Source of the DNA: an uncultured Sphaerochaeta sp.
GTDB lineage: Bacteria; Spirochaetota; Spirochaetia; Sphaerochaetales; Sphaerochaetaceae
Assembly (NCBI RefSeq): GCF_963676285.1
Contig: NZ_OY781063.1
Location: 1,798,001 to 1,862,000 of the forward strand
DNA: 64,000 nt
Direction: 5' to 3'
The position numbers were made by a program, and so were the translations under genes. Each line of letters begins with the position of its first letter. The stretch's first letter is position 1. Below the pieces are notes generated by a model. It had not been told where the DNA came from. It searched no databases and saw only the letters and a program-made list of their open reading frames with translations. Below, piece by piece: positions 51,444 to 60,404 of this stretch.

Positions 51444-53305
51444 TGGTAAAGAAAACACTCCTGATACTTTTTGTTCTTGTTCTAAGTCTTACCGCGTTAT
51501 CTGCAGAGGACTATCAATTTGAGTCGTATGCATTGGAAGTTGATGTGAGGTTGGACAATAGTTATGCAATGCAGGAACACATTGTTGTCGATTTCTCATC
51601 TCCCAGGCATGGCATCTTCAGGGAAATTCCGGTTCTCTTTGGTCGGCAGAGAGTCAAGCTTACCAATCTGGAAGCAAACGTGCCGATCATCAAGGACTCG
51701 GTATCCTCGGGATATGCTACCTTCCGCCTCGGTTCTGAGGACAGGACAGTCACAGACATTCAGGAGTACCAGATCAGGTATGACTACGCCATCGGCGATG
51801 ACAGGAACGATGAATATGATGAGTTCTACTATAATATTGTAGGAGTAGGGTGGCAAGCTCCTATCGAGCATGTCTCTTTTACGGTGAACTTTCCCAAACC
51901 TATTGATCCTTCCATGGTATTCCTCACCGGAGGGGTATATGGTACCACTGCACAGCGTGGGAATTTCGAGATCAGTGCTGATGGGATGACCATAACAGGG
52001 GAGGCTGAGGACCTGTACCCAGGAGAAGCGCTTACCCTGCGCGTGCAAATGGAGGAGGGGTACTATTCCGATGTGCGCCCTTTTATTGATTTCACCATTC
52101 CCGCCTCAATCATTGCGCTGTTAGTTGCACTTGCTGCTTCCGTACATGCCACGATTCTTTTCCGTCGATACGGAAAAGAGGAGCTCTTTATCCCGGTGGT
52201 TCGTTTCGACCCTCCCGATGATCTCTCGCCAATGCAAGTGGGATACTTGGCTGATGGGGTTGTGGATAACAAAGATCTCACCAGTATGATCTTCTACTGG
52301 GCTGACCAAGGTTGCCTGACCATCAGTGAACATGGTAAGAAGGAGTTCACCTTCACCAAGATCAAGGATCCTGTCACCATCAAGGCACATGAGAAGCACC
52401 TATTCTCTGCTTTGTTTGCCTGTGGTGATGGTACAGAAGTAACGCTCAAGCAGTTGGAGAAGAGCTCATTCAGCAAAGATCTTGAGAAGGCAAAGACTGA
52501 AGTACGTGCCTATTTCAAGGGAGAGCGGGAGCTCAAGGATGGCAAGGCTGAAAGAAAACGTATTGCAGCCATGCTTTATGGTGCTCTTTCCGTGGTATTG
52601 ATGGCGATTGCTTCAACCATTTCCTATATTGGTGCTGAAACGGTGGTATTCTTGGTTGTTGGGTTCTTCAGCCTTGGTACGTTTGCTTTGGTTGCCAGCC
52701 GACTGGATGCCATCTGGGAGATTTCTTCCGCTTTCAAGAAGGGATTCAAGTTTTTCATCTTGGGTGTCTCGGCACTTTTTCTCTTCACCTTCGCCTTCCT
52801 GTTCATGAACCCCGTATTCGGTCATGGAGTGTTCTACTCGGTTGTCATGTCGATTGCTCTTGTTGCAATCCCTGCATATTTAGGTTTTTTAGCTATTGTT
52901 ACGGGAAAACGTAGTGCATATGCACAGAAGAAGCTTGAGGAGATTGTGGGATATCGAGAATTTATCAGCAAGGTGGAAATGGACAAGCTGAAAATGATGA
53001 TCGACAGTGATCCTTCACTGTTCTACCACGTACTCAGTTATGCAATCGTACTTGGACTGGAAGATGTTTGGGCTAAGAAGTTCGCGAAAATTGCGCTTGC
53101 AGAACCCCAGTGGTATATTGGAAACCGACCGATTAGGAATGCTCTTTTTTATAGCGCATTAAGCCATAGGATGCATACCAGCGTTATGGAAAAAGTCGTG
53201 TATGCCCAGGCGAAGAGTGGCTCCAGGTCCCCGGTACGATCCTCCTTTGGGTCGGGTGGCTTCTCCGGTGGAGGCTTTGGCGGCGGAGGCGGTGGGGCAT
53301 GGTAA
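51443..53305 (+). CDS. DUF2207 membrane protein
   Basis: The 620-residue protein has a cleavable signal peptide (LLILFVLVLSLTALSA, about 5-20), a ~200-residue extracytoplasmic beta domain, a membrane helix near 225, a cytoplasmic region, and a cluster of about four membrane helices between 375 and 485. It ends in a glycine-rich tail (SGGGFGGGGGGAW) typical of DUF2207. It pairs with LemA. The start overlaps the lemA stop by one base. Function is unknown; the pair is thought to act at the envelope. Confidence 0.9.
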   Translation: MVKKTLLILFVLVLSLTALSAEDYQFESYALEVDVRLDNSYAMQEHIVVDFSSPRHGIFREIPVLFGRQRVKLTNLEANVPIIKDSVSSGYATFRLGSEDRTVTDIQEYQIRYDYAIGDDRNDEYDEFYYNIVGVGWQAPIEHVSFTVNFPKPIDPSMVFLTGGVYGTTAQRGNFEISADGMTITGEAEDLYPGEALTLRVQMEEGYYSDVRPFIDFTIPASIIALLVALAASVHATILFRRYGKEELFIPVVRFDPPDDLSPMQVGYLADGVVDNKDLTSMIFYWADQGCLTISEHGKKEFTFTKIKDPVTIKAHEKHLFSALFACGDGTEVTLKQLEKSSFSKDLEKAKTEVRAYFKGERELKDGKAERKRIAAMLYGALSVVLMAIASTISYIGAETVVFLVVGFFSLGTFALVASRLDAIWEISSAFKKGFKFFILGVSALFLFTFAFLFMNPVFGHGVFYSVVMSIALVAIPAYLGFLAIVTGKRSAYAQKKLEEIVGYREFISKVEMDKLKMMIDSDPSLFYHVLSYAIVLGLEDVWAKKFAKIALAEPQWYIGNRPIRNALFYSALSHRMHTSVMEKVVYAQAKSGSRSPVRSSFGSGGFSGGGFGGGGGGAW

Positions 53306-53532
53306 TCCCCCAGGAAATTCAGAAAGGTTGGTATCGGCATTTCAAGGGTGGGCTGTACCAGGTGGTGGATACGGTCATTGAGAGTGAATCGCTCACCACC
53401 ATGGTGCTCTACCGCCCTAAGGATAGCGATTACTTGTGGGTTCGTCCCTACCAGATGTTTATCTCCGAAGTGACACGGGAAGGAAAAACCCATAAACGGT
53501 TCACGTATATTGGAGAGAGACTGCCAGAATAA
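53299..53532 (+). CDS. DUF1653-domain protein
   Basis: The 77-residue protein matches DUF1653: KGWYRHFKGGLYQVVDTVIESES (quoted in pieces as WYRHFKGGLYQVVD), MVLYRPK, LWVRPYQMFISEV and RFTYI. The family is a small beta-barrel of unknown role. It starts seven bases inside the DUF2207 gene, so it is the third member of the lemA unit. Confidence 0.85.
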   Translation: MVIPQEIQKGWYRHFKGGLYQVVDTVIESESLTTMVLYRPKDSDYLWVRPYQMFISEVTREGKTHKRFTYIGERLPE

Positions 53533-53556
53533 AAACGGAGCCATCTAGGCTCCGTT
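53529..53556 (-). terminator. Terminator after the RRM gene
   Basis: A perfect nine-pair stem (AACGGAGCC / GGCTCCGTT) with a five-base loop is followed on the minus strand by TTTATT. It lies between two convergent genes and can also stop plus-strand transcripts less efficiently. Confidence 0.75.
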
Positions 53557-53582
53557 CCCGTTACTGAATCATGGTGGTTGGT

Positions 53583-53861
53583 TTAGTGGCGATAACTGCC
53601 GTGTGCCGGTCTGGGTTTTGCGATCGCTTCATTCACACGAAGGTTTCGCCCACCGAAATCCTTGCCATCCAGCTCGGAAATCGCAGCATCGGCAGATGCA
53701 TCCTCTTCCATTTCCACGAAGGCGAACCCTTTGGGGCGTCGGGTTTCGCGGTCAATGATGATATTGGCACTGAGTACAGTACCGTACTGTGCGAACAGGT
53801 CCCGAAGTTCTTCTTCGGTTGTCCGGTAACTCATGTTTCCGACATAAATTTTCTTGGCCAT
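53583..53861 (-). CDS. Single-RRM RNA-binding protein
   Basis: The 92-residue protein is a single RNA-recognition motif: RNP2 KIYVGNMSY (about 3-11) and RNP1 PKGFAFVEM (about 45-53), followed by a short tail with arginine and histidine (KPRPAHGSYRH). Such Rbp proteins in cyanobacteria and spirochaetes bind single-stranded RNA and are often cold-induced. A gene-poor stretch of ~280 bases lies upstream and may hold a long leader. Confidence 0.92.
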   Translation of the reverse strand: MAKKIYVGNMSYRTTEEELRDLFAQYGTVLSANIIIDRETRRPKGFAFVEMEEDASADAAISELDGKDFGGRNLRVNEAIAKPRPAHGSYRH

Positions 53862-54246
53862 TCAAAGCATCCTTCACAGGCAGCGCCTGTCATTCAATAT
53901 TGCTTCATGTGGCGCAGTCTTTAACTCTTACCTGTCTGCGGGAGCGATTCAGTAACGCACGCGTGCGAACATTAGGAATTACGTATCAGCTGCAACACAA
54001 AAACGAAAGCAATCAAACGGTATCACGGCCCATTTTGGCTGTCAATTATCACACTCACCCAAAAGCGTGAATTGCTAGGAGTTACGCACCAAATAGTTGG
54101 AAATGAATGACAACTTGTTGTGATGCAAGCATACAAGCAAGATGAAAAAGTTGAGGGGAAGCTCATTTTTAAGGGTGGATCCACTTTTTCTCTTGCTTTT
54201 CTTTTTACAGGGTATTAAACTGCACTTAATACAGGAGATTCACACC
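53862..54246. other. Gene-free stretch between the RRM gene and the IS genes
   Basis: About 385 bases without a credible gene. Close to the RRM gene the minus strand has a hairpin ACAGGC-GCT-GCCTGT within 25 bases of the ATG. A perfect 12-base palindrome CGCACGCGTGCG lies at 53956-53967. The stretch from about 54151 onward probably belongs to the insertion sequence. No promoter is clear. A long, structured 5' leader of the RRM gene is possible. Confidence 0.4.
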
Positions 54247-54882
54247 ATGCCCCCATTGCCTGATTGGGTTCTCAAGTACAAGACCAAGGGAATCTATACG
54301 AAAAAGACCAAACATGGCTACGCACTGTATCGTGGCCATTCAGAGCGGGTACCGGGAAAGAGCTACCCGGTATTCCGCTGTGACGAATACCTGGGCATTG
54401 TCACCGAACAGGAAGGCCTTGTGCCATCGAGACCGCCGGTCAAGCCTGCAATCAGGGTCCTTCGCTATGGGTTCTGCCAGATCGTCGAAACCTCATGCAG
54501 AGTGCTGACCAGGCATCCCAAGAGGCTCGGCCTCGATGCGGATGTCCTTTTCGTGAAGGCTGCCCTCGGCATGGAGGGCAAAGAGAACCAGATTGGCTAT
54601 GAAGGCAGCTGGTTTTCCATCCTGTTCCCGGGAATGGACCTGGGCAGGGTCCTGACGGAGGCAGAGGGGCGATACCTGCCCGTCATGAGACGACAGGTCG
54701 AGTCGAAGCTGAGGGACCGCCTTGGCCCTGATTTCGCTGAGATGCTTGCACTTTCCTCAAGCCTGTATGCCGTGCATGTGAACGGGGGGTGGCATCTTTC
54801 GGATATATCCGGGCGGCTGAAGCATCTTGGCACGAAGCATTCGATACCGTTTGAACTTGGAGGTTCCCATCATGAGGTTTGA
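54247..54882 (+). CDS. IS accessory protein of unknown function
   Basis: I do not recognise this 211-residue protein. It has no membrane segment. The N-terminal ~60 residues are basic and resemble the beta-strand N-terminal region of some DDE transposases (KTKHGYALYRGHSER, then YLGIVTEQEGLVPSR), suggesting DNA binding. The C-terminal part is helical and charged (RRQVESKLRDRLGPDFAEM). The start at 54247 has GGAG nine bases upstream. The transposase ATG overlaps its last 11 bases, so translation is coupled. It may be an OrfA-like DNA-binding or regulatory factor for transposition. Confidence 0.65.
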   Translation: MPPLPDWVLKYKTKGIYTKKTKHGYALYRGHSERVPGKSYPVFRCDEYLGIVTEQEGLVPSRPPVKPAIRVLRYGFCQIVETSCRVLTRHPKRLGLDADVLFVKAALGMEGKENQIGYEGSWFSILFPGMDLGRVLTEAEGRYLPVMRRQVESKLRDRLGPDFAEMLALSSSLYAVHVNGGWHLSDISGRLKHLGTKHSIPFELGGSHHEV

Positions 54883-56194
54883 GACACTGAGGATGCAGAT
54901 AGAGGATTTCCAGTCTTCCAGCACCATCAAGGTAAAGGATGCAGGCAATGAGACGAGGATCCGCATCCTGAAGAAGATACTGAAACTGTTTGGGGACGTA
55001 CCCGACTGCAGGGTCCAGGGACGGACTGTCTACCCGCTTGGGGAGGTCATCCTCATGCTGTTTCTCGCCACGCTGGCCGGGTCTGAGAGCTGCCTGTCCA
55101 CACAGGATTTCTGGATGAGCAACGCCAAGCTCTACAGGCGCCTGTTCGGCAAGGAGACCATCCCCAGCCATGATACATTCAGGAGGGTCCTCTCCATCAT
55201 CAGGGCCGAGGAGCTCAATGCATTGCTGGTAAGCGTATTGCACAATTCGGATACGGCAATCAGGAAGGCACTGAAACTGCCGACCCCTCCCAAGAGGATA
55301 GTGTCGGTGGATGGCAAGCAACTCAGGGGCACAGGACGCAAGGCAGAGACAGGGCAAGAGATCAAGGACCTGCAGGTCCTCAATATATATGAGCAGGATA
55401 CGGAAACCTGTCTCTTCTCCGAGGCGATAGAATCCAAGACAAATGAAATCCCCCATGCCCAGAAGCTTCTCGCGAGGATGCACCTCAAGGACACGGTGGT
55501 CACCTTCGATGCCATGCACATGCAGACCAGGACCATCGGCATCATTGCCGAGTCAAAAGGTGACTATATAGGGGGCCTGAAGGGCAACCAGGGCAAAGCC
55601 GCTGAATTCGCCAGGACACTGTTTACCGAAGAGAACAAGCAGAAGCTCAAGGGTATTGATGGTTGCTACCACATGACGAGTGAGATCAGCCACAACCAGC
55701 TCGAGCAGCGGTCCTTCTATCTCTACCCACTGACCCAAAGCGAGAAGAAAGGGCTGTTTTCGGAGTGGAAGAAGGTCTTCTCCGTGGTATGCATGGCCAA
55801 GACGATGAGACACAACATCACCGGCAAGGAGACGGAGGAGATCCGCTACTACCTTACCAGCCTGAAGGACATCGGTGATGCAGCTCATTGCATACGTTCG
55901 CATTGGATGATTGAAAACAGCCTGCACTGGAACCTTGATACGACCTTTCGCGAGGATGACATGGCCCTGAGTGACAGGAATGCAGCCCTCAACCAGAGCA
56001 TATTGAACAAGGCATGTCTCTCGCTGTACAAGAAGATGAGCGACCTCATGGGGGGAACACAGAAGATCAGCAAGAAAAGGCTGAGGAAAATCTTCGGCTG
56101 GAACTTCAACGATGCCATGTCCCAAGCGCTGACGCTGATGGACCCTGCCACCTTCGCGAAATCTGTGGAGATTATACCGAGAAAGACTACATAG
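54872..56194 (+). CDS. ISAs1-family (H-repeat-like) transposase
   Basis: The 440-residue protein is a DDE transposase. The N-terminal region carries DVPDCRVQGRTVYPLGEVI and LAGSESCLS, typical of the ISAs1/H-repeat family. The first catalytic Asp is in VSVDGKQLRGT (about 150), the second in VVTFDAMHMQ (about 210), and the Glu in HWMIENSLHWNLD (about 350). The start at 54872 has GGAGG eight bases upstream and lies within the end of the upstream gene. The frame is intact, so the element may be active. Confidence 0.92.
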   Translation: MRFETLRMQIEDFQSSSTIKVKDAGNETRIRILKKILKLFGDVPDCRVQGRTVYPLGEVILMLFLATLAGSESCLSTQDFWMSNAKLYRRLFGKETIPSHDTFRRVLSIIRAEELNALLVSVLHNSDTAIRKALKLPTPPKRIVSVDGKQLRGTGRKAETGQEIKDLQVLNIYEQDTETCLFSEAIESKTNEIPHAQKLLARMHLKDTVVTFDAMHMQTRTIGIIAESKGDYIGGLKGNQGKAAEFARTLFTEENKQKLKGIDGCYHMTSEISHNQLEQRSFYLYPLTQSEKKGLFSEWKKVFSVVCMAKTMRHNITGKETEEIRYYLTSLKDIGDAAHCIRSHWMIENSLHWNLDTTFREDDMALSDRNAALNQSILNKACLSLYKKMSDLMGGTQKISKKRLRKIFGWNFNDAMSQALTLMDPATFAKSVEIIPRKTT

Positions 56195-56457
56195 CCGAAA
56201 GTGAGCCAAGGCCATAGACAGATGGGGCTCCACCAGGACAGTGGATCTCTTGGTATGTCGTGGGGTATCCTTTATTCACCGTAAATCTCCAAAAACCCTC
56301 AAGAATTGGTTACATACAAGCCTCTGATGGTCTCGACAGCCTGAAAGCGTATGTTGGGAATGTAGAAGATGGGTTTAGTGCGTAGGTCCTACGTGAATTG
56401 CCCATGCTAGCCGGTGGGTTCTTGCATTTATTGAACATTCTTAGCATGATGTCGGTT

Positions 56458-57126
56458 ATGAATAGCAATTTACTCGGGTTGGCATTGTCCTTCCCCTTTT
56501 TAGCGCTTGTCATCTTGGTAGGAATTCTCTTGAGGCGGTATGCTTCTCTCTCCAGTGAGGCGATGCGAAAGTTTGTGCATATTGGTGTTTCGAATTGGTG
56601 GTTCATTGAAGTAAATTTTTTCACTTCAATTTCCTATGCCCTCATAGGCCCAATTCTTTTCATCATCCTTAACAGCTTGTTTACCTTCCTGAATTGGGGA
56701 AAAGCCCTTGGAATGGATGACAAGAAACGAAATTATGGGCTGATTTACTTCCCCATCACGCTCCTTGTCTTGGTTGTATTGCAGTATCAGGGAGTTGTTT
56801 CCGACCTGGCTTGTAGCATTGCCGTGTTCGTCATGGGCTATGGTGATGGATTGGCTGCCTTGGTGGGTACCAAATGGGGGAAGAAAAAGTTGCCGGTCCC
56901 CGGTATGGTCAAGAGTTGGGCTGGTACGCTAACCATGGCTTCTGTCAGTAGCTTGGTCGCTCTCATTGGTTTGGCCTTTTTCACCACACTCTCAATCCCG
57001 GTTGTCTTGGGTATATCCTTGGTGATTGGGATTTCTGCTGCGGTGATGGAGGCGGTAACTCCTCTTGGTCTGGATAATATCACCGTACCATTAGTGGTAG
57101 TGTTCCTTCTTGGAGTATTCTTATGA
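56458..57126 (+). CDS. Phytol-kinase/dolichol-kinase-family (VTE5-like) membrane protein
   Basis: From the ATG at 56458 the protein has 222 residues and about six to seven membrane helices. Family motifs are visible: RKFVHIGVSNWW (about 39), VMGYGDGLAALVGTKWGKK (about 130), KSWAGTLTM (about 155) and EAVTPLGLDNITVPL near the end. Relatives phosphorylate phytol, dolichol or polyprenols using CTP, or make CDP-diacylglycerol. No ribosome site is visible at any start; in-frame codons upstream reach 56398 (TTG). It overlaps the next gene as ATGA. The IS lies immediately upstream and may have separated the gene from its original promoter. Confidence 0.8.
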   Translation: MNSNLLGLALSFPFLALVILVGILLRRYASLSSEAMRKFVHIGVSNWWFIEVNFFTSISYALIGPILFIILNSLFTFLNWGKALGMDDKKRNYGLIYFPITLLVLVVLQYQGVVSDLACSIAVFVMGYGDGLAALVGTKWGKKKLPVPGMVKSWAGTLTMASVSSLVALIGLAFFTTLSIPVVLGISLVIGISAAVMEAVTPLGLDNITVPLVVVFLLGVFL

Positions 57127-58001
57127 GTGATTACGCGAACCTGGTTCCCCCAAGTGGATCGCTGGCATCGCTCTTCAATACCTTCTTCTTTGCTCTCCCT
57201 GCTGCCTTTTGGGTGTTGGTGGGTATCATGGCCGTGGTGGCAACAGCAAGTTATTTTGCCAAGCAACTCACCCCTGGTGGGGCAGTGGCTGCTTTCTTGG
57301 TTGGGTTTGGCACTACTTGGGTTCTTGGTTTTGGTGCACTGGCAACCTTGTTGCTCTTCTTTCTTTCTGCGGGGGTATTGGGAAAGATTGCAAAACGTGC
57401 GCTGGCCTTCGATGTGATGAAAATTCATAAGAAAGGTGGTAGGCGCGACGCATCCCAGGTCTATGCCAATGGATTGATGGCATTGGTCAGTGCCCTGCTC
57501 TATGCCTTGAATCCTTCCATCCCCTTCTTGGTGATGTTTGGGGCTTCGGTAGGGGAGGCTGCAAGCGATACCTTCGCAAGTGAGGTTGGCATCCTCTCAA
57601 AAACCAAACCAGTTTCCATCATCACTGGACGACCCATGACTCCAGGTCTTAGTGGTGCGGTTAGTCCTTTGGGGCTTGCCAGTGGATTGTTGGGAGCAAT
57701 ACTGGTTGCTCTCTGTGTTTGGGGGTGTTTCCTGCCTATCACAGGGAAGAGTGCTCTCTATGTTTCAGTAATAGCATTGAGTTCCTTTTTTGGGTGTTTG
57801 CTCGATAGTGTGCTCGGTGCTACCGTCCAGGCTCACTACTATGATGAGGTGGGTGACCGCATTACCGAGCATGCAGTAGTGGATGGAAGAATCCTTCCAC
57901 TTGAGAGAGGGATCCGTTGGGTCGATAATGATGTGGTTAACCTGCTGAGCAATGTGGCTTCAGCCCTGTTTGGCATGTCACTTACCCTGATAATAGGGTA
58001 A
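57123..58001 (+). CDS. DUF92 protein, phytyl-phosphate-kinase (VTE6)-like
   Basis: The 292-residue protein has six or more membrane helices and the DUF92 motifs: LTPGGAVAAFLVG (about 54), KKGGRRDASQVYANG (about 102), ASVGEAASDTFASEVG (about 140) and TPGLSGAVSPLGLASG (about 175). The plant member VTE6 phosphorylates phytyl phosphate to phytyl diphosphate. Here it directly follows a VTE5-like kinase with ATGA coupling, suggesting two sequential phosphorylations of an isoprenoid alcohol. The last helix is followed by the groEL promoter. Confidence 0.85.
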   Translation: MSDYANLVPPSGSLASLFNTFFFALPAAFWVLVGIMAVVATASYFAKQLTPGGAVAAFLVGFGTTWVLGFGALATLLLFFLSAGVLGKIAKRALAFDVMKIHKKGGRRDASQVYANGLMALVSALLYALNPSIPFLVMFGASVGEAASDTFASEVGILSKTKPVSIITGRPMTPGLSGAVSPLGLASGLLGAILVALCVWGCFLPITGKSALYVSVIALSSFFGCLLDSVLGATVQAHYYDEVGDRITEHAVVDGRILPLERGIRWVDNDVVNLLSNVASALFGMSLTLIIG

Positions 58002-58015
58002 TCTGTATTTTTTAC

Positions 58016-58044
58016 TTGCTTCTCCGCATTTTTCTTTGTATTTT
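58016..58044 (+). promoter_or_regulatory. groEL promoter
   Basis: A -35 TTGCTT (58016-58021) and a -10 TATTTT (58039-58044) are 17 bp apart, giving a predicted start near 58051 and a 66-base leader. Confidence 0.5.
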
Positions 58045-58054
58045 ACATGTCGGT

Positions 58055-58070
58055 AGACCTAAAGAGGTCT
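58055..58070 (+). promoter_or_regulatory. 5'-leader hairpin of groEL
   Basis: A perfect hairpin AGACCT-AAAG-AGGTCT lies at the predicted 5' end of the groEL transcript. It occupies the place where a CIRCE element often sits, but its sequence does not match CIRCE. It could stabilise the mRNA or be an operator. Confidence 0.45.
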
Positions 58071-58101
58071 GCTATGTGTAATCGCACCACATATTCTTTA
58101 A

Positions 58102-59748
<1,647 letters not shown>

Positions 59749-59761
59749 TCTTGCGCACTGC

Positions 59762-59791
59762 AAAAGGGGTCGCTTTCCGGCGACCCTTTTT
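59762..59791 (+). terminator. Terminator after groEL
   Basis: A seven-pair GC stem (GGGTCGC / GCGACCC) with a six-base loop is followed by five T. It lies 14 bases behind the groEL stop. Confidence 0.85.
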
Positions 59792-59819
59792 GCCGTCTTA
59801 TGGCTTCTGATACTGAAAC

Positions 59820-59849
59820 TTGACTAGTGGATAGCGAACGTGCTACTTT
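59820..59849 (+). promoter_or_regulatory. Promoter of yajC-secD-secF
   Basis: A -35 TTGACT (59820-59825) and a -10 TACTTT (59844-59849) are 18 bp apart, about 80 bases before the yajC ATG. Confidence 0.55.
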
Positions 59850-59930
59850 AATCGATACTTGGAAAATTGGATGCGAAGTTTTCTTCCGCCTCTTTTCTGC
59901 ATCCGATTTTATGCAAAGTGAGGATTACCA

Positions 59931-60377
59931 ATGCTTTCATTGATTAGTGCTATGGCAGCCCCTGAAACGGCTGGCGCCGCAGGTTCAACCGGTTCGATGA
60001 TGACGACCTTTGTTACGTTCGGTCTCATCATTGTTATCTTCTATTTCTTGATTATCCGTCCGCAAAAGAAGCGGGACAAGGAAACCAAGGAGATGCTCTC
60101 CTCTATTAAGAAAGGGGATAAGGTTGTCTCGATTGGTGGAATTCATGGAACCGTTGTTGCGGTGAAAGAGACTACCGTGGTGGTCAAGGTTGACGACAAC
60201 ACGCGTATGGAGTTCTCCAGAAATGCTATCAGCAGCATCGTGAACAGAAAGGGCGATGGTGCAACTGCTTCCAGCAAGAAGAAGAGCAAAAAGGAAGAGC
60301 AGGTATCTGCTCCTGAGAAGAGTGTTGAGGCTCCCGTTGAGGAAGTCCCTGCTGAAGCTGAGAAGAAAGACAAATAA
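59931..60377 (+). CDS. yajC: Preprotein translocase subunit YajC
   Basis: YajC associates with SecDF. The 148-residue protein has one membrane helix (FVTFGLIIVIFYFLIIRPQ, quoted in full; about 25-43) ending in the family's IIRPQKKRDKE motif, then a KKGDKVVSIGGIHGTV segment. The C-terminal ~50 residues are an unusual Lys/Glu/Ala/Pro-rich tail, longer than in E. coli (110 residues). GTGAGGA precedes the ATG. It is the first gene of the sec operon. Confidence 0.95.
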   Translation: MLSLISAMAAPETAGAAGSTGSMMTTFVTFGLIIVIFYFLIIRPQKKRDKETKEMLSSIKKGDKVVSIGGIHGTVVAVKETTVVVKVDDNTRMEFSRNAISSIVNRKGDGATASSKKKSKKEEQVSAPEKSVEAPVEEVPAEAEKKDK

Positions 60378-60404
60378 TTCTATAAAAGACATCTGGAGAG
60401 TATC

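Larger units (their letters stand above)
54151..56302 (+). mobile_element. ISAs1-type insertion sequence with an extra coupled gene (ends uncertain)
   Basis: The element holds a 211-residue protein gene and an ISAs1-type DDE transposase, both with codon choice visibly richer in G/C at third positions than neighbouring genes. Possible inverted ends are TTGAGGG at 54151-54157 and its complement CCCTCAA at 56296-56302, with loose similarity continuing inward (ATTT, GGTG, AT). The perfect match is only seven bases and no flanking direct repeat is visible, so the boundaries are provisional. An alternative pair is GATCCACT near 54178 and AGTGGATC near 56241. Confidence 0.6.

Noticed and set aside
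54683..56233. Long minus-strand open frames within the IS
   Set aside because: They mirror the G/C-rich codons of the transposase and show no domain.
54178..56248. GATCCACT / AGTGGATC as ends of the IS
   Set aside because: Eight matching bases only, the left copy lies in a local palindrome (GTGGATCCAC), and there is no target duplication.
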